A DNA stretch of 64,000 nucleotides from an uncultured Eubacteriales bacterium (GTDB lineage Bacteria > Bacillota > Clostridia > Oscillospirales > CAG-272): positions 148,492-212,491 of the forward strand of contig CAKSAC010000001.1 in assembly GCA_934434925.1 (NCBI GenBank). Direction: 5' to 3'. This document shows, in pieces, positions 44,718 through 52,041 of this stretch. The position numbers and the translations under genes were made by a program. Numbering within the stretch: position 1 is the first letter of the stretch; each line of letters starts with the position of its first letter. A model generated the notes under the pieces. That model was not told where the DNA came from. It made no database searches and saw only the letters and a list, made by a program, of their open reading frames with translations.

Positions 44718-45341
44718 ATGTTTAATAAGAGATTATCTATGTTTATTTGCGCGGTGCTTTTAGCGATAACCTGCGTCGGTTTCGTTGCGTGCGGAAATGA
44801 CAATGCCGACGGAGAAACTCAAAAACCGCTCCGCGACAGCACGAAATGGTTTACCGAAGAAGAACTGTCAGCAAAAGGACTTGCCGGATTGACTGCGCCG
44901 ACAGGATTATCCGGAGAGATGAAATCAAGCGATGCATGGTATAACGACGGATACTCGTTTTCGCAGGTTTGTCCGGACGAAGAGACGTTCAAAGCGAACG
45001 CAGAAATATATTTTTCGTATTTGAAAACGCATTATGACGGTGCGTTCGGCAAACCAAGAGGCGAAAAATTCGGCATGGATACAAACGAAAATTGGTATAT
45101 CCTTGAACAAAAGGGGAATTTGTCCGACTATTTCGATGATAATCCGAGCAAATTGTATAAGTTCTATTACGTAAGAAATAACACTTTGGAAAACGGCTAT
45201 TTTGCAAAAGGCTCGGTCTGGATTTTTGAAATTCGTTATGAATTCGATACCGATTCCGATGGATACAAATTCAAACTGTTTATTGAAAGCGCAGACTCCT
45301 CACGTAGCGGAATTTACACGAACTATTACAAAATGAGATGA
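44718..45341 (+). CDS. Hypothetical lipoprotein
   Basis: 207 residues. Signal peptide with lipobox FVAC (Cys25) after a hydrophobic core, so probably anchored to the cell membrane. The mature part is rich in aromatic and acidic residues (WFTEEEL; NENWYILEQKG) and has no family I recognise. GGAGG lies 13 nt before the ATG, a long spacing. It sits in the AT-rich island between two broken genes. Confidence 0.75.
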   Translation: MFNKRLSMFICAVLLAITCVGFVACGNDNADGETQKPLRDSTKWFTEEELSAKGLAGLTAPTGLSGEMKSSDAWYNDGYSFSQVCPDEETFKANAEIYFSYLKTHYDGAFGKPRGEKFGMDTNENWYILEQKGNLSDYFDDNPSKLYKFYYVRNNTLENGYFAKGSVWIFEIRYEFDTDSDGYKFKLFIESADSSRSGIYTNYYKMR

Positions 45342-45539
45342 AGCCAATATATAATCGGTAGGACAATGGGCATTGGCAAAACCACAATCAGCCAATGCAG
45401 CGCTTATATAAACATCGTTTTTTGTTGGGCGATATATGAACAATCCATCATCGCTCATACGAGAAATCTTGTAAGCCAACGACCGGCTGCGTTCGTAAGA
45501 GTGCAGTCGGTCATTTTTTCGTTGATTACGTCTGTTTGA
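45342..45539 (+). pseudogene. Internally deleted P-loop nucleotide kinase-like gene
   Basis: Directly after the lipoprotein stop, the frame reads YIIGRTMGIGKTTISQ, a Walker A like those of small AAA/nucleotide-kinase proteins, and then jumps to INIVFCWAIYEQSII, which in such proteins normally lies 50-60 residues further on. No start codon precedes the P-loop. I read this as the fused ends of a kinase gene of about 180 codons after an internal deletion. The last part (from about 45475) is terminator sequence. Confidence 0.55.
45481..45519 (+). terminator. Terminator in the accessory island
   Basis: GACCGGCTGC / GCAGTCGGTC, ten pairs with one G-U and a 12-nt loop, followed by ATTTTTTC. Confidence 0.75.
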
Positions 45540-45699
45540 ATCATACGCTCCTTATCGTGCAAAAAACTTTTTTGTACAAACACTAACGGCCTGCGGTTTT
45601 CCAAAGCGGGAGAAGAGCAAAATTCTACGGCGATACGCGAAGAAACAACAAAAAGGACAAACTGCCATAAAAACGACAATTTACCCCTGTTTTGCATAG
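45540..45699. other. Intergenic, nothing recognised
   Basis: Between the rightward island terminator and the leftward ssrA terminator. No open frame with an SD, hairpin or repeat was recognised. Confidence 0.6.
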
Positions 45700-45747
45700 A
45701 AAAAGACACACGCGGCGGAGTTTTATACGCTCCTTTTGCGTGTGTCT
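45700..45747 (-). terminator. Terminator of ssrA
   Basis: Leftward AGACACACGC / GCGTGTGTCT, a perfect 10-bp stem, followed by TTTTCTATG. Starts 3 nt after the tmRNA 3' end. Confidence 0.85.
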
Positions 45748-45750
45748 TGA

Positions 45751-46116
45751 TGGTGGACCCGAGGGGAATCGAACCCCTGTCCGAAAATCCCTTGACACAA
45801 CTTTCTTCGCGGACAGTCATTTGTTTGATTTCCGCTGCGATAACGCCAAATGACAGGCTTTATCGCAGGTAGCCCTTTTATGCGTGACCGGCTCAAGGGC
45901 GAAAGACCGATGCACGTTTACCACTGTGTTGACGTTCAGGCGGGTTCGTGGTCCTCCCCGGGAGAACGGGCGGTCTCAGACCGCGGCACTGCGATTAAGC
46001 AGCCAGAGCAACTTTGTTGTTGTCGTTTATTGTTTAAGGGTGAGCCGTTTAACGGGATTGCTCAGCCCGCCGCGCTTATCGTGCCTCAAAATCCCCGTCG
46101 AAACCATTACGGGCCC
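45751..46116 (-). ncRNA. ssrA: Transfer-messenger RNA
   Basis: 366 nt. The ends form a 7-bp acceptor stem (GGGCCCG with CGGGUCC) followed by ACCA; the 3' part has the T-arm GGGGUUCGAUUCCCC, the 5' part GGUUUCGACGGGGAUUUUGAGGCACG. The coding stretch 45995-46027 encodes tag residues NDNNKVALAA and TAA. The triplet before it is ATA; which codon is the resume codon I cannot determine. Rescues stalled ribosomes with SmpB, encoded 925 bp upstream. Confidence 0.96.
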
Positions 46117-46159
46117 ATGAAACGGGCCATAAATAAGCCCGCTTGAAACAACATGGGAA

Positions 46160-46182
46160 AGCAATCGCCGAAGAAGGCGATC
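46160..46182 (-). terminator. Weak hairpin between the esterase gene and ssrA
   Basis: Leftward ATCGCC - TTCTTC - GGCGAT followed by TGCTTTCC. Too few T residues for a strong terminator; ssrA may be partly cotranscribed with smpB and the esterase. Confidence 0.35.
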
Positions 46183-46207
46183 CGCAGGAAGATAAAAGTT
46201 GAGAGAA

Positions 46208-47044
46208 TTAAAGAGCAAAAAGTTGAGAGAGGAAACGCATGGCAAGATCGACCCAGGAAGAAACCGCCGCCGCAATGTCTCCGTGCGGGTCTTTTACGGT
46301 CTGTCTCGTTGCCGTGGAGAGTGCATGGGGGCCTTCCGGGTAAATGTGCAGTTCGGTCCTGATTCCGGCGTCGATCAACGCCGAAGCGTACCGGATGCTG
46401 TTCTTGCAGGAAACGACCGCGTCGGTTGCCGTGTGCCAAAGGAAGGTCGGCGGCGTATTCTTCCCTACATGCAGGGAGGGGGAAAATCGTTCATTTTCCT
46501 CGTCGCTCAAAGGATGGCCGACAAACTTTTCAAGGCAACGCCGTTGCGCACCGTCACCTGCGTCCACGACCGGGTAGCAGAGAATGGCCGCGTTGGCCGG
46601 AACAGCGCACATATGCTCTCTGACCTCGGGTGCATCCTGTAAAGTCGCATACGATGCCAGCATATGTCCGCCTGCCGAGAACCCGATCTGGGCAATTTTT
46701 TGCTTATCAATGTGCAAAATATCCGCATTTTTATGAAGATAATCCATGGCAGAAGCCATTTCAAGCATTTGCTGCGGAAAATGATGCGGCTCGACGGAAT
46801 AGTAAAGGATAAATGCCTGAAACCCACGATTCAGAAATTCTAATGCCACGGGATCCCCTTCCATCGGCCCGTAATGCGTATAGCCGCCGCCGGGAACGAC
46901 CAGGATGGCGGGGCGCGTCACGGGTGAAGCCGTACTGTCCTTTATCCGATCGTGGTCCTGCAGCAGACATACAAGACGCGGGTCTGCTCCGTTCTTTGCA
47001 AGAAAGGGATATTCTTCTGCCAAACGGACCTCCGTGATTTTCAT
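46208..47044 (-). CDS. Alpha/beta-hydrolase esterase (acetyl-xylan-esterase-like)
   Basis: 278 residues, no signal peptide, so cytoplasmic. Oxyanion motif PGGGY (51-55), nucleophile Ser123 in GFSAGG, Asp208 and His240 (EGPHAL). The family includes deacetylases of carbohydrate oligomers and general carboxylesterases; the plant-glycan genes in this window make a sugar esterase plausible but that is inference. Start overlaps the smpB stop by 4 bp, so the two are coupled. Confidence 0.88.
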   Translation of the reverse strand: MKITEVRLAEEYPFLAKNGADPRLVCLLQDHDRIKDSTASPVTRPAILVVPGGGYTHYGPMEGDPVALEFLNRGFQAFILYYSVEPHHFPQQMLEMASAMDYLHKNADILHIDKQKIAQIGFSAGGHMLASYATLQDAPEVREHMCAVPANAAILCYPVVDAGDGAQRRCLEKFVGHPLSDEENERFSPSLHVGKNTPPTFLWHTATDAVVSCKNSIRYASALIDAGIRTELHIYPEGPHALSTATRQTVKDPHGDIAAAVSSWVDLAMRFLSQLFAL

Positions 47045-47511
47045 TCTTCTCTCCGCCTTTCTTTCATGGCGCGCTCAATTACCCGGTCAGCATCCCGGCG
47101 CGCCAAATCGTTACGCTTATCATAATTATGTTTCCCTTTACACAATCCGATTTCCATTTTTACACGATCGCCGGAAAAATAGAGAGAAAGCGGAATCAGG
47201 GAATATCCGTCACGGCTCACCAGCCCGAAAAGTTTCAATATCTCCTTCTTATGCAGGAGCAGTTTCTTCTCCCGCAGGGGGTCACGGTTAAAGATATTCC
47301 CTTTTTCATACGGGGAAATATGGACATTGCAGGCAAACATTTCGCCGTCCTTGACCGTGCAATAGGAATCTTTGAGATTCACCGTGCCGGCGCGGAGCGA
47401 TTTGACCTCCGTGCCGAAAAGCGCAATTCCGGCTTCATACGTGTCTTCAACAAAATAATCATGCCGTGCTTTTCGATTGTAGGCGATTTCCCGGCCTTTT
47501 TTTTCTGCCAT
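47041..47511 (-). CDS. smpB: SsrA-binding protein SmpB
   Basis: 156 residues, canonical length. NRKARHDYFVEDTYEAGI opening, the GTEVKSLRAGTVNLKDSY core of the OB fold and the C-terminal KGKHNYDKR stretch that reaches the decoding site. Carries tmRNA to stalled ribosomes. Has its own promoter; transcription continues into the esterase and towards ssrA. Confidence 0.98.
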   Translation of the reverse strand: MAEKKGREIAYNRKARHDYFVEDTYEAGIALFGTEVKSLRAGTVNLKDSYCTVKDGEMFACNVHISPYEKGNIFNRDPLREKKLLLHKKEILKLFGLVSRDGYSLIPLSLYFSGDRVKMEIGLCKGKHNYDKRNDLARRDADRVIERAMKERRREE

Positions 47512-47541
47512 CCTTACGCTCCTTTCTGCAGTTTACGGTGT

Positions 47542-47570
47542 ATTATAACACGTTTTCGTTGTTTTTTCAA
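47542..47570 (-). promoter_or_regulatory. sigma-A promoter of smpB
   Basis: Leftward TTGAAA (47565-47570), 17-nt spacer, TATAAT (47542-47547). Confidence 0.85.
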
Positions 47571-47651
47571 GAGGATAGAGGTAAATAATTCCGATAGATT
47601 GACCCCGCAACATCGATAACAGATTTTTCTGTTTGTTTTCTTTTTAAGCGT

Positions 47652-47676
47652 CAAAGAAAAGAGGCCGAAGGCCTCT
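47652..47676 (-). terminator. Terminator after the flavin-reductase-like gene
   Basis: Leftward AGAGGCC - TTC - GGCCTCT followed by TTTCTTTG. A second hairpin (TATGACCG / CGGTCATA) lies at about 47683-47704. Confidence 0.7.
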
Positions 47677-47700
47677 CTCTGCATATGACCGGGTTTTCGG

Positions 47701-48216
47701 TCATAGAACCTCGAAAATTCCCTTGACCCGTGCGAAATACAAGATATGGTATCCGTCTTTTGCATACCATTTTCCCGGAATTTCTTCTGTCGGAAAACAC
47801 TCTCTTTGCAACGGGACCCGACAGCATTTTTCACCGCCTATAATCAATCGCGCCTCTTCGTAACCGAGGCCGCCGCACGGAAGCGCAAACCGATGCAGCC
47901 CCGCCTTTTCGATTTTTTCCCCTTCCCGTCCGCTGTGCGAACCGCAATATGCCAAAATCTTCTCATACCCCGGTTTCAGAAAAGAAAGCGTAATCTTGCT
48001 TCCTTCCTCACAAAACGAATACGTGTAACGTTCCGGCCGGACGGCAAAGAGGACGACCGGTTCCCCGAAAAGGACGCAAAATCCTCCCCAGGAAACCGTC
48101 ATCGGGTTATTTTCCCCGGCCTTGTTTTCGGCCGTCAGAAGAAGCTTATCCTCGGCGATGGCCGCAAACGGCGAAATTTCAAAACAGAACGGCTTGATTT
48201 CCCGTAATTCACTCAC
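47701..48216 (-). CDS. Flavin reductase-like / flavoredoxin domain protein
   Basis: 171 residues from a GTG start. The fold pattern is that of the FMN-binding split barrel: PMTVSWGGFCVLFGEPVVLFAVRPERYTY is the typical flavin-site region, with the conserved aromatic/Arg segment. It probably binds FMN; partner and substrate unknown. It starts 6 bp after spoIIR and is probably cotranscribed with it. Confidence 0.85.
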   Translation of the reverse strand: MSELREIKPFCFEISPFAAIAEDKLLLTAENKAGENNPMTVSWGGFCVLFGEPVVLFAVRPERYTYSFCEEGSKITLSFLKPGYEKILAYCGSHSGREGEKIEKAGLHRFALPCGGLGYEEARLIIGGEKCCRVPLQRECFPTEEIPGKWYAKDGYHILYFARVKGIFEVL

Positions 48217-48222
48217 GATATC

Positions 48223-48831
48223 TCACTTTCTGCCCGTGAAGGCCTCATCCAGTATTTCAAGAATTTTGAACTTCACCCGATAACCGCCGGCAGAATCGCC
48301 GCGTATCAGCCGATATTCTTCCGGGGTCAATCCCACGGCAAGCGCATCGTCTTCCGGGCTTCCGGTCGCCATATCGAGGCAAAGCGGCGGAAAGAGAACA
48401 CACCACCAGTTTTTCCCCTTTCCGCTTCCGAGCCGGATTCGCAACGACAGATATTCCCCGGCCGGGAAACGGTAATTTTCATACTCCCTCTCGGGATAAT
48501 GTTCTTTTCCGTACTCTACGCTGACAGTATATGCCTTTCCTGCTTTTTCGACTACTGCCTGCGCCGTTTTTTCAATCTCATCCTTCATCAGGCAAATCCG
48601 CGCGCCGGCCTCATCAACCGAAACGGCCTCTCCGAGTTCGGCCCCGTATTCAGCCAGCACGGCATCACGAACCGCCAGTTTCAGGCTTTGGTCTTCCGGA
48701 GAATCAGATTCTGCCAAAACATGCAACCGGATAACTTCCTCATACAGCGCTTCTTCTCCGCCAACAGGAATGACCGCAAGCAACAAACCGACAAAAAGCA
48801 GACCTATCATGTACAAAACCGTTTTTTTCAT
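48223..48831 (-). CDS. spoIIR: Stage II sporulation protein R
   Basis: 202 residues. N-terminal membrane/signal segment (4-24), then the family core RLHVLAESDSPEDQSLKLAVRDAVL and the conserved WWCVLFPPLC. Secreted from the forespore under sigma-F, it triggers SpoIIGA to activate sigma-E in the mother cell. The ATG at 48831 follows AAAGGGG; longer frames run upstream of the promoter described at 48852-48881. Confidence 0.95.
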   Translation of the reverse strand: MKKTVLYMIGLLFVGLLLAVIPVGGEEALYEEVIRLHVLAESDSPEDQSLKLAVRDAVLAEYGAELGEAVSVDEAGARICLMKDEIEKTAQAVVEKAGKAYTVSVEYGKEHYPEREYENYRFPAGEYLSLRIRLGSGKGKNWWCVLFPPLCLDMATGSPEDDALAVGLTPEEYRLIRGDSAGGYRVKFKILEILDEAFTGRK

Positions 48832-48851
48832 GGCAATACCCCTTTCCCGGG

Positions 48852-48881
48852 CATTGTGTACAGGCCGGACGCAAAATATAC
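48852..48881 (-). promoter_or_regulatory. sigma-F-type promoter of spoIIR
   Basis: Leftward GTATA (48877-48881), 15-nt spacer, GTACACAATG (48852-48861). The forespore sigma-F consensus is GTATA-N15-GGnnAnAHTR; only the second G differs. It lies 20 nt before the spoIIR ATG. Confidence 0.75.
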
Positions 48882-48949
48882 ACAGGAAACAAAATAATCT
48901 TGCCGCATATACTGAAACGAGACAAAATACCCGGAAGGAGAAAACGGCC

Positions 48950-50887
48950 ATGCGCTTTGCTCTTGTCGGAAATCAGAACAGCGGAAAAACAACCTTGTTC
49001 AATGCCCTTTGCGGCAGTACGCAACACGTCGGAAATTTTCCGGGAGTGACCGTTGAAAAAAAGGAAGGCATGATCCTCGGAACGCACCACACGGTGTTTG
49101 ATCTGCCGGGAATCTATTCTCTGACTCCCTATACCCCGGAGGAAGAGATTACGGGGCAGCTTCTTTGTGCCGGAAAGCCGGACGCGATCCTGAATGTGGT
49201 TGACGGAAGCAATCTGACAAGAAATCTGTATCTGACGCTTCAACTTCTTCCGCTCGGCATTCCGATGATTGTGCTGATTACAAAATACGATCTGATGGAA
49301 CGAAACGGCGGTTCTTTTTCCAAAAAGGCCCTTTCGGAAGCGCTGGGGGTTCCGGTCGCCATCCTCTCTGCAGAACGCGGAACCGGAATCGAAAACCTGT
49401 CGTCACTGTGGAGAAAAGCAAGAATCCCGTTCCGTTTTCCGCGCGGCGTTCCGCCTCCTCCGCCATCTTACGCCTCTCTCCTTTTACATACGATGCCCGG
49501 CGCGGACGCCGTTATGCGTGCCGAAAAACACTATGTCGGATTTCCGCTTTCCGGCACCCAAGCGACCCGGACCTTTCTGCGCGCAATCCCGCCGGTACGG
49601 GAAGACGACGCGGAAAAATTGATTCTTTGGCGATACCGGGTGGCGGAAGAACTTGCCGCCAAGGCATTCCCTTCTGTCAAAGAGCGAAAAAGCGGCTCCC
49701 GGACGGAGCGGGCCGACCGCTTCCTCTTATCGGGAAAGACCGCTTTCCCTTTTCTGTGTCTGGTTCTTCTCTCTTTCTTTCTGATGATTTTCGGCCGGGT
49801 GGGGCAGGCACTCTGTAAAATTCCCCTGACCGCCGCCGACCGGATCATGCGAATGCTTCACACTTTTCTTGAAAGCAGAGGGGTGTCTGCTCCGCTTTGC
49901 GATTTTCTGACGGAAGGAATTTTTGCGGGAATAGCCAGCGTGCTTTCGTTTTTACCCTTGATTCTTCTGTTCTTTTTTCTGCTCTCGCTTCTGGAAGACA
50001 GCGGCTATATGGCGCGTATATCCTGCCTTTTGGACGCTCCGATGCGGAAGCTGGGGCTGTCCGGACGGGTAGCGGTTCCTCTGCTTCTCGGGTTCGGCTG
50101 CAGCGTTCCCGCCGCGATGGCGACCCGCACTCTCCGGTCGGAGAACGAACGAAAAAAGACCATGCATTTGCTCCCCTTTTTCAGTTGTTCGGCCAAGTTG
50201 CCGGTTTATTTGCTTTTTTCAGCGGCTTTTTTTGCCGGAAAGACGGCGTTTTTGCTGACAGGACTTTATTTACTCGGAATCTTGCTTGCGTTTTTTTCGG
50301 CATGGTTGATGAAGAAAGAAAAGGGGGCGGAAGAATCCCAATTTACGGAACTGCCGCCCTACCACTTCCCTACGTTGCGCAATACCCTCACTCTCATGCG
50401 GGAAAAGACGCGGGATTTTTTCAAACGCACCTTTACAATCATTTTCCTTTCCGGAATGGCCGTATGGTTGCTTTCGTCTCTTACCCCGTCTTTCACCTAT
50501 ACCGATAGGCCGGAAGAGGCTGTGCTTTCGCTTTTCTCGGTTCGCCTTTTACCGCTGTTTGCCCCCCTCGGTATCCAAGACTGGCGTTGTATTGCCGCGC
50601 TTTTTGCGGGTATCGGCGCAAAGGAAAACATTCTGTCAACACTTGCCGTACTTACCGGTACCGGCGGAGACGGGCTGGTGACGATCCTGCCTGCGCTCTT
50701 TACCGCCCCGGCGGCTCTTGCTTACCTTGTTTTTGTGCTTTTGTACACCCCTTGTCTTTCTGCGCTGGCCGCCATGAAAGAAAAAGGCGGTTCCCGGCTG
50801 ACGGTTCCCGCAATCTGCCTCTTTCAGTGTGTGCTTGCCTATCTCCTTGCCGCCATGACCCACGGCATTTTTAGCGCGCTGTTATGA
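48950..50887 (+). CDS. feoB: Ferrous iron transporter FeoB
   Basis: 645 residues. N-terminal G domain: GNQNSGKTTLFN (G1), FPGVTVEKKEG, DLPGIYSL (G3) and TKYD in the G4 position, where most FeoB proteins have NxxD. The membrane part has two gate repeats with the conserved Cys in LLGFGCSVPA. No feoA is adjacent. A possible promoter TTGTGT-17-TATACA (48854-48882) overlaps the sigma-F promoter of spoIIR on the other strand. SD GGAAGGAG. Confidence 0.95.
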   Translation: MRFALVGNQNSGKTTLFNALCGSTQHVGNFPGVTVEKKEGMILGTHHTVFDLPGIYSLTPYTPEEEITGQLLCAGKPDAILNVVDGSNLTRNLYLTLQLLPLGIPMIVLITKYDLMERNGGSFSKKALSEALGVPVAILSAERGTGIENLSSLWRKARIPFRFPRGVPPPPPSYASLLLHTMPGADAVMRAEKHYVGFPLSGTQATRTFLRAIPPVREDDAEKLILWRYRVAEELAAKAFPSVKERKSGSRTERADRFLLSGKTAFPFLCLVLLSFFLMIFGRVGQALCKIPLTAADRIMRMLHTFLESRGVSAPLCDFLTEGIFAGIASVLSFLPLILLFFFLLSLLEDSGYMARISCLLDAPMRKLGLSGRVAVPLLLGFGCSVPAAMATRTLRSENERKKTMHLLPFFSCSAKLPVYLLFSAAFFAGKTAFLLTGLYLLGILLAFFSAWLMKKEKGAEESQFTELPPYHFPTLRNTLTLMREKTRDFFKRTFTIIFLSGMAVWLLSSLTPSFTYTDRPEEAVLSLFSVRLLPLFAPLGIQDWRCIAALFAGIGAKENILSTLAVLTGTGGDGLVTILPALFTAPAALAYLVFVLLYTPCLSALAAMKEKGGSRLTVPAICLFQCVLAYLLAAMTHGIFSALL

Positions 50888-51027
50888 TAATCGATCTTTC
50901 ATTACTTGGGGCAATCCTTTTCCTGGCCGGGGGAATTTTGCTTGGCCTTGCCGACAAGAGTGAGCCGCGTGATTATCAAAAATGCGCGGGATGCGGGAAA
51001 AACTGTGCCGGATGTCCGTGGCGTTGA
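50884..51027 (+). CDS. FeoB-associated Cys-rich membrane protein
   Basis: 47 residues; start overlaps the feoB stop (ATGA). One membrane helix (about 4-23) is followed by a short tail with four Cys in the pattern CAGCGKNCAGC. Such proteins follow feoB in many Firmicutes and may act as an iron-handling or FeoC-like partner. The family role is not established. Confidence 0.88.
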   Translation: MIIDLSLLGAILFLAGGILLGLADKSEPRDYQKCAGCGKNCAGCPWR

Positions 51028-51039
51028 ACGATAAACCGT

Positions 51040-51066
51040 AAAAAAGGGGAAGGCAAACCCCTCCCC
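51040..51066. terminator. Convergent terminator between feoB and araC-type genes
   Basis: Interrupted stem GGGGA-GG / CC-TCCCC. Leftward it is followed by six T (best use: end of the AraC operon); rightward by TTATTCCTT. Confidence 0.65.
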
Positions 51067-51105
51067 TTATTCCTTACGTAAAACCCGAAAAAGCCGGATG
51101 CCGGG

Positions 51106-52041
51106 TCAACTGTGGTTCAATTCCCGGTATTCTCCGGGTGTTATGGACATAATGCGCCGGAATGTTGCATAAAAGGATTTGCTGTCCGAAAATCCGCAGG
51201 CGGCGGCAATATCAATCACCGTCCTGTCCGTAGTGCTGAGCAGGCGGCAGGCTTCCTCTATCCGTATCTTTTGCAAAAAGGCGTTGACAGGGAGCCCCGT
51301 CGCCTCGCGAAAGATGCGGTTGAGATAGTCTTTACTGAGAAAAATGTGCGTCGCCAGCTCTTCCAGCGTTACATGCGTATGGAAACTTTCCCGCAGATAA
51401 TTCATGGCGGCATCCACGGCATCTTTTTGCCGTTTGGTGAGCTTCCCGGCAGCCGATGATTCCATTTTACGGAACATTTTGATAATCAACTCAATGAGAT
51501 AGGCGCGCACCAGCTCTTCATATCCGCGTTGGCGACCGGTGAACTCCATATAAATCTTATTGAAAAGCTCTCCGAATATCCCGTAACTCGACCCGGCCAG
51601 GTGAAGATCGGGTCCAATGGTCTGCTGTCCGGGGAAAATGGAATAGAAGAGAAAAGAGGAGCACATTTCATCAAAGCCGTTTGCGCGGATCAGTGCCGTA
51701 TCCAGAAAATCCGGCGTGAACATCAAATCGTATGCCGTGAAGGTCTCTTCCCCCAATTGCGCATGAAAAGCATGCGGGGAGTCGGTATTCACTACCACGA
51801 TATCCCCGCGCGAGACGGTGTAAGACCCGGCCTCCGTCTCATGGACGGCCGACCCGGAAATTACATATACAATCTCGATAAATTCATGCTTATGAAGAAT
51901 ACCGACAAACTCCGGAAAATCGGTGGACAGATGGATATACACACTTTCACCCGGCCGGAATGTGTTCTCCGCTGTAAATATCGGCACGCCGTTTTCATCG
52001 TGCCTGTCCGGCTTGTTCACGGCCTCAGCAATCGATTTCAA
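51106..52041 (-). CDS. AraC family transcriptional regulator
   Basis: 311 residues. Cupin-type effector domain (about 30-110, HKHEFIEIVYVISG) and two helix-turn-helix motifs (LEELATHIFLSKDYLNRIF; DIAAACGFSDSKSFYATFRR) in the last 100 residues. The start used is a TTG at 52041 that overlaps the M24 gene; a GTG at 52020 is possible. As last gene of the operon it probably activates that operon in response to a sugar-like ligand. Confidence 0.9.
   Translation of the reverse strand: MKSIAEAVNKPDRHDENGVPIFTAENTFRPGESVYIHLSTDFPEFVGILHKHEFIEIVYVISGSAVHETEAGSYTVSRGDIVVVNTDSPHAFHAQLGEETFTAYDLMFTPDFLDTALIRANGFDEMCSSFLFYSIFPGQQTIGPDLHLAGSSYGIFGELFNKIYMEFTGRQRGYEELVRAYLIELIIKMFRKMESSAAGKLTKRQKDAVDAAMNYLRESFHTHVTLEELATHIFLSKDYLNRIFREATGLPVNAFLQKIRIEEACRLLSTTDRTVIDIAAACGFSDSKSFYATFRRIMSITPGEYRELNHS

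Noticed and set aside
45751..45790. tRNA gene suggested by the T-arm and CCA end
   Set aside because: It is the 3' tRNA-like half of tmRNA; the 5' half pairs with it 330 nt away.
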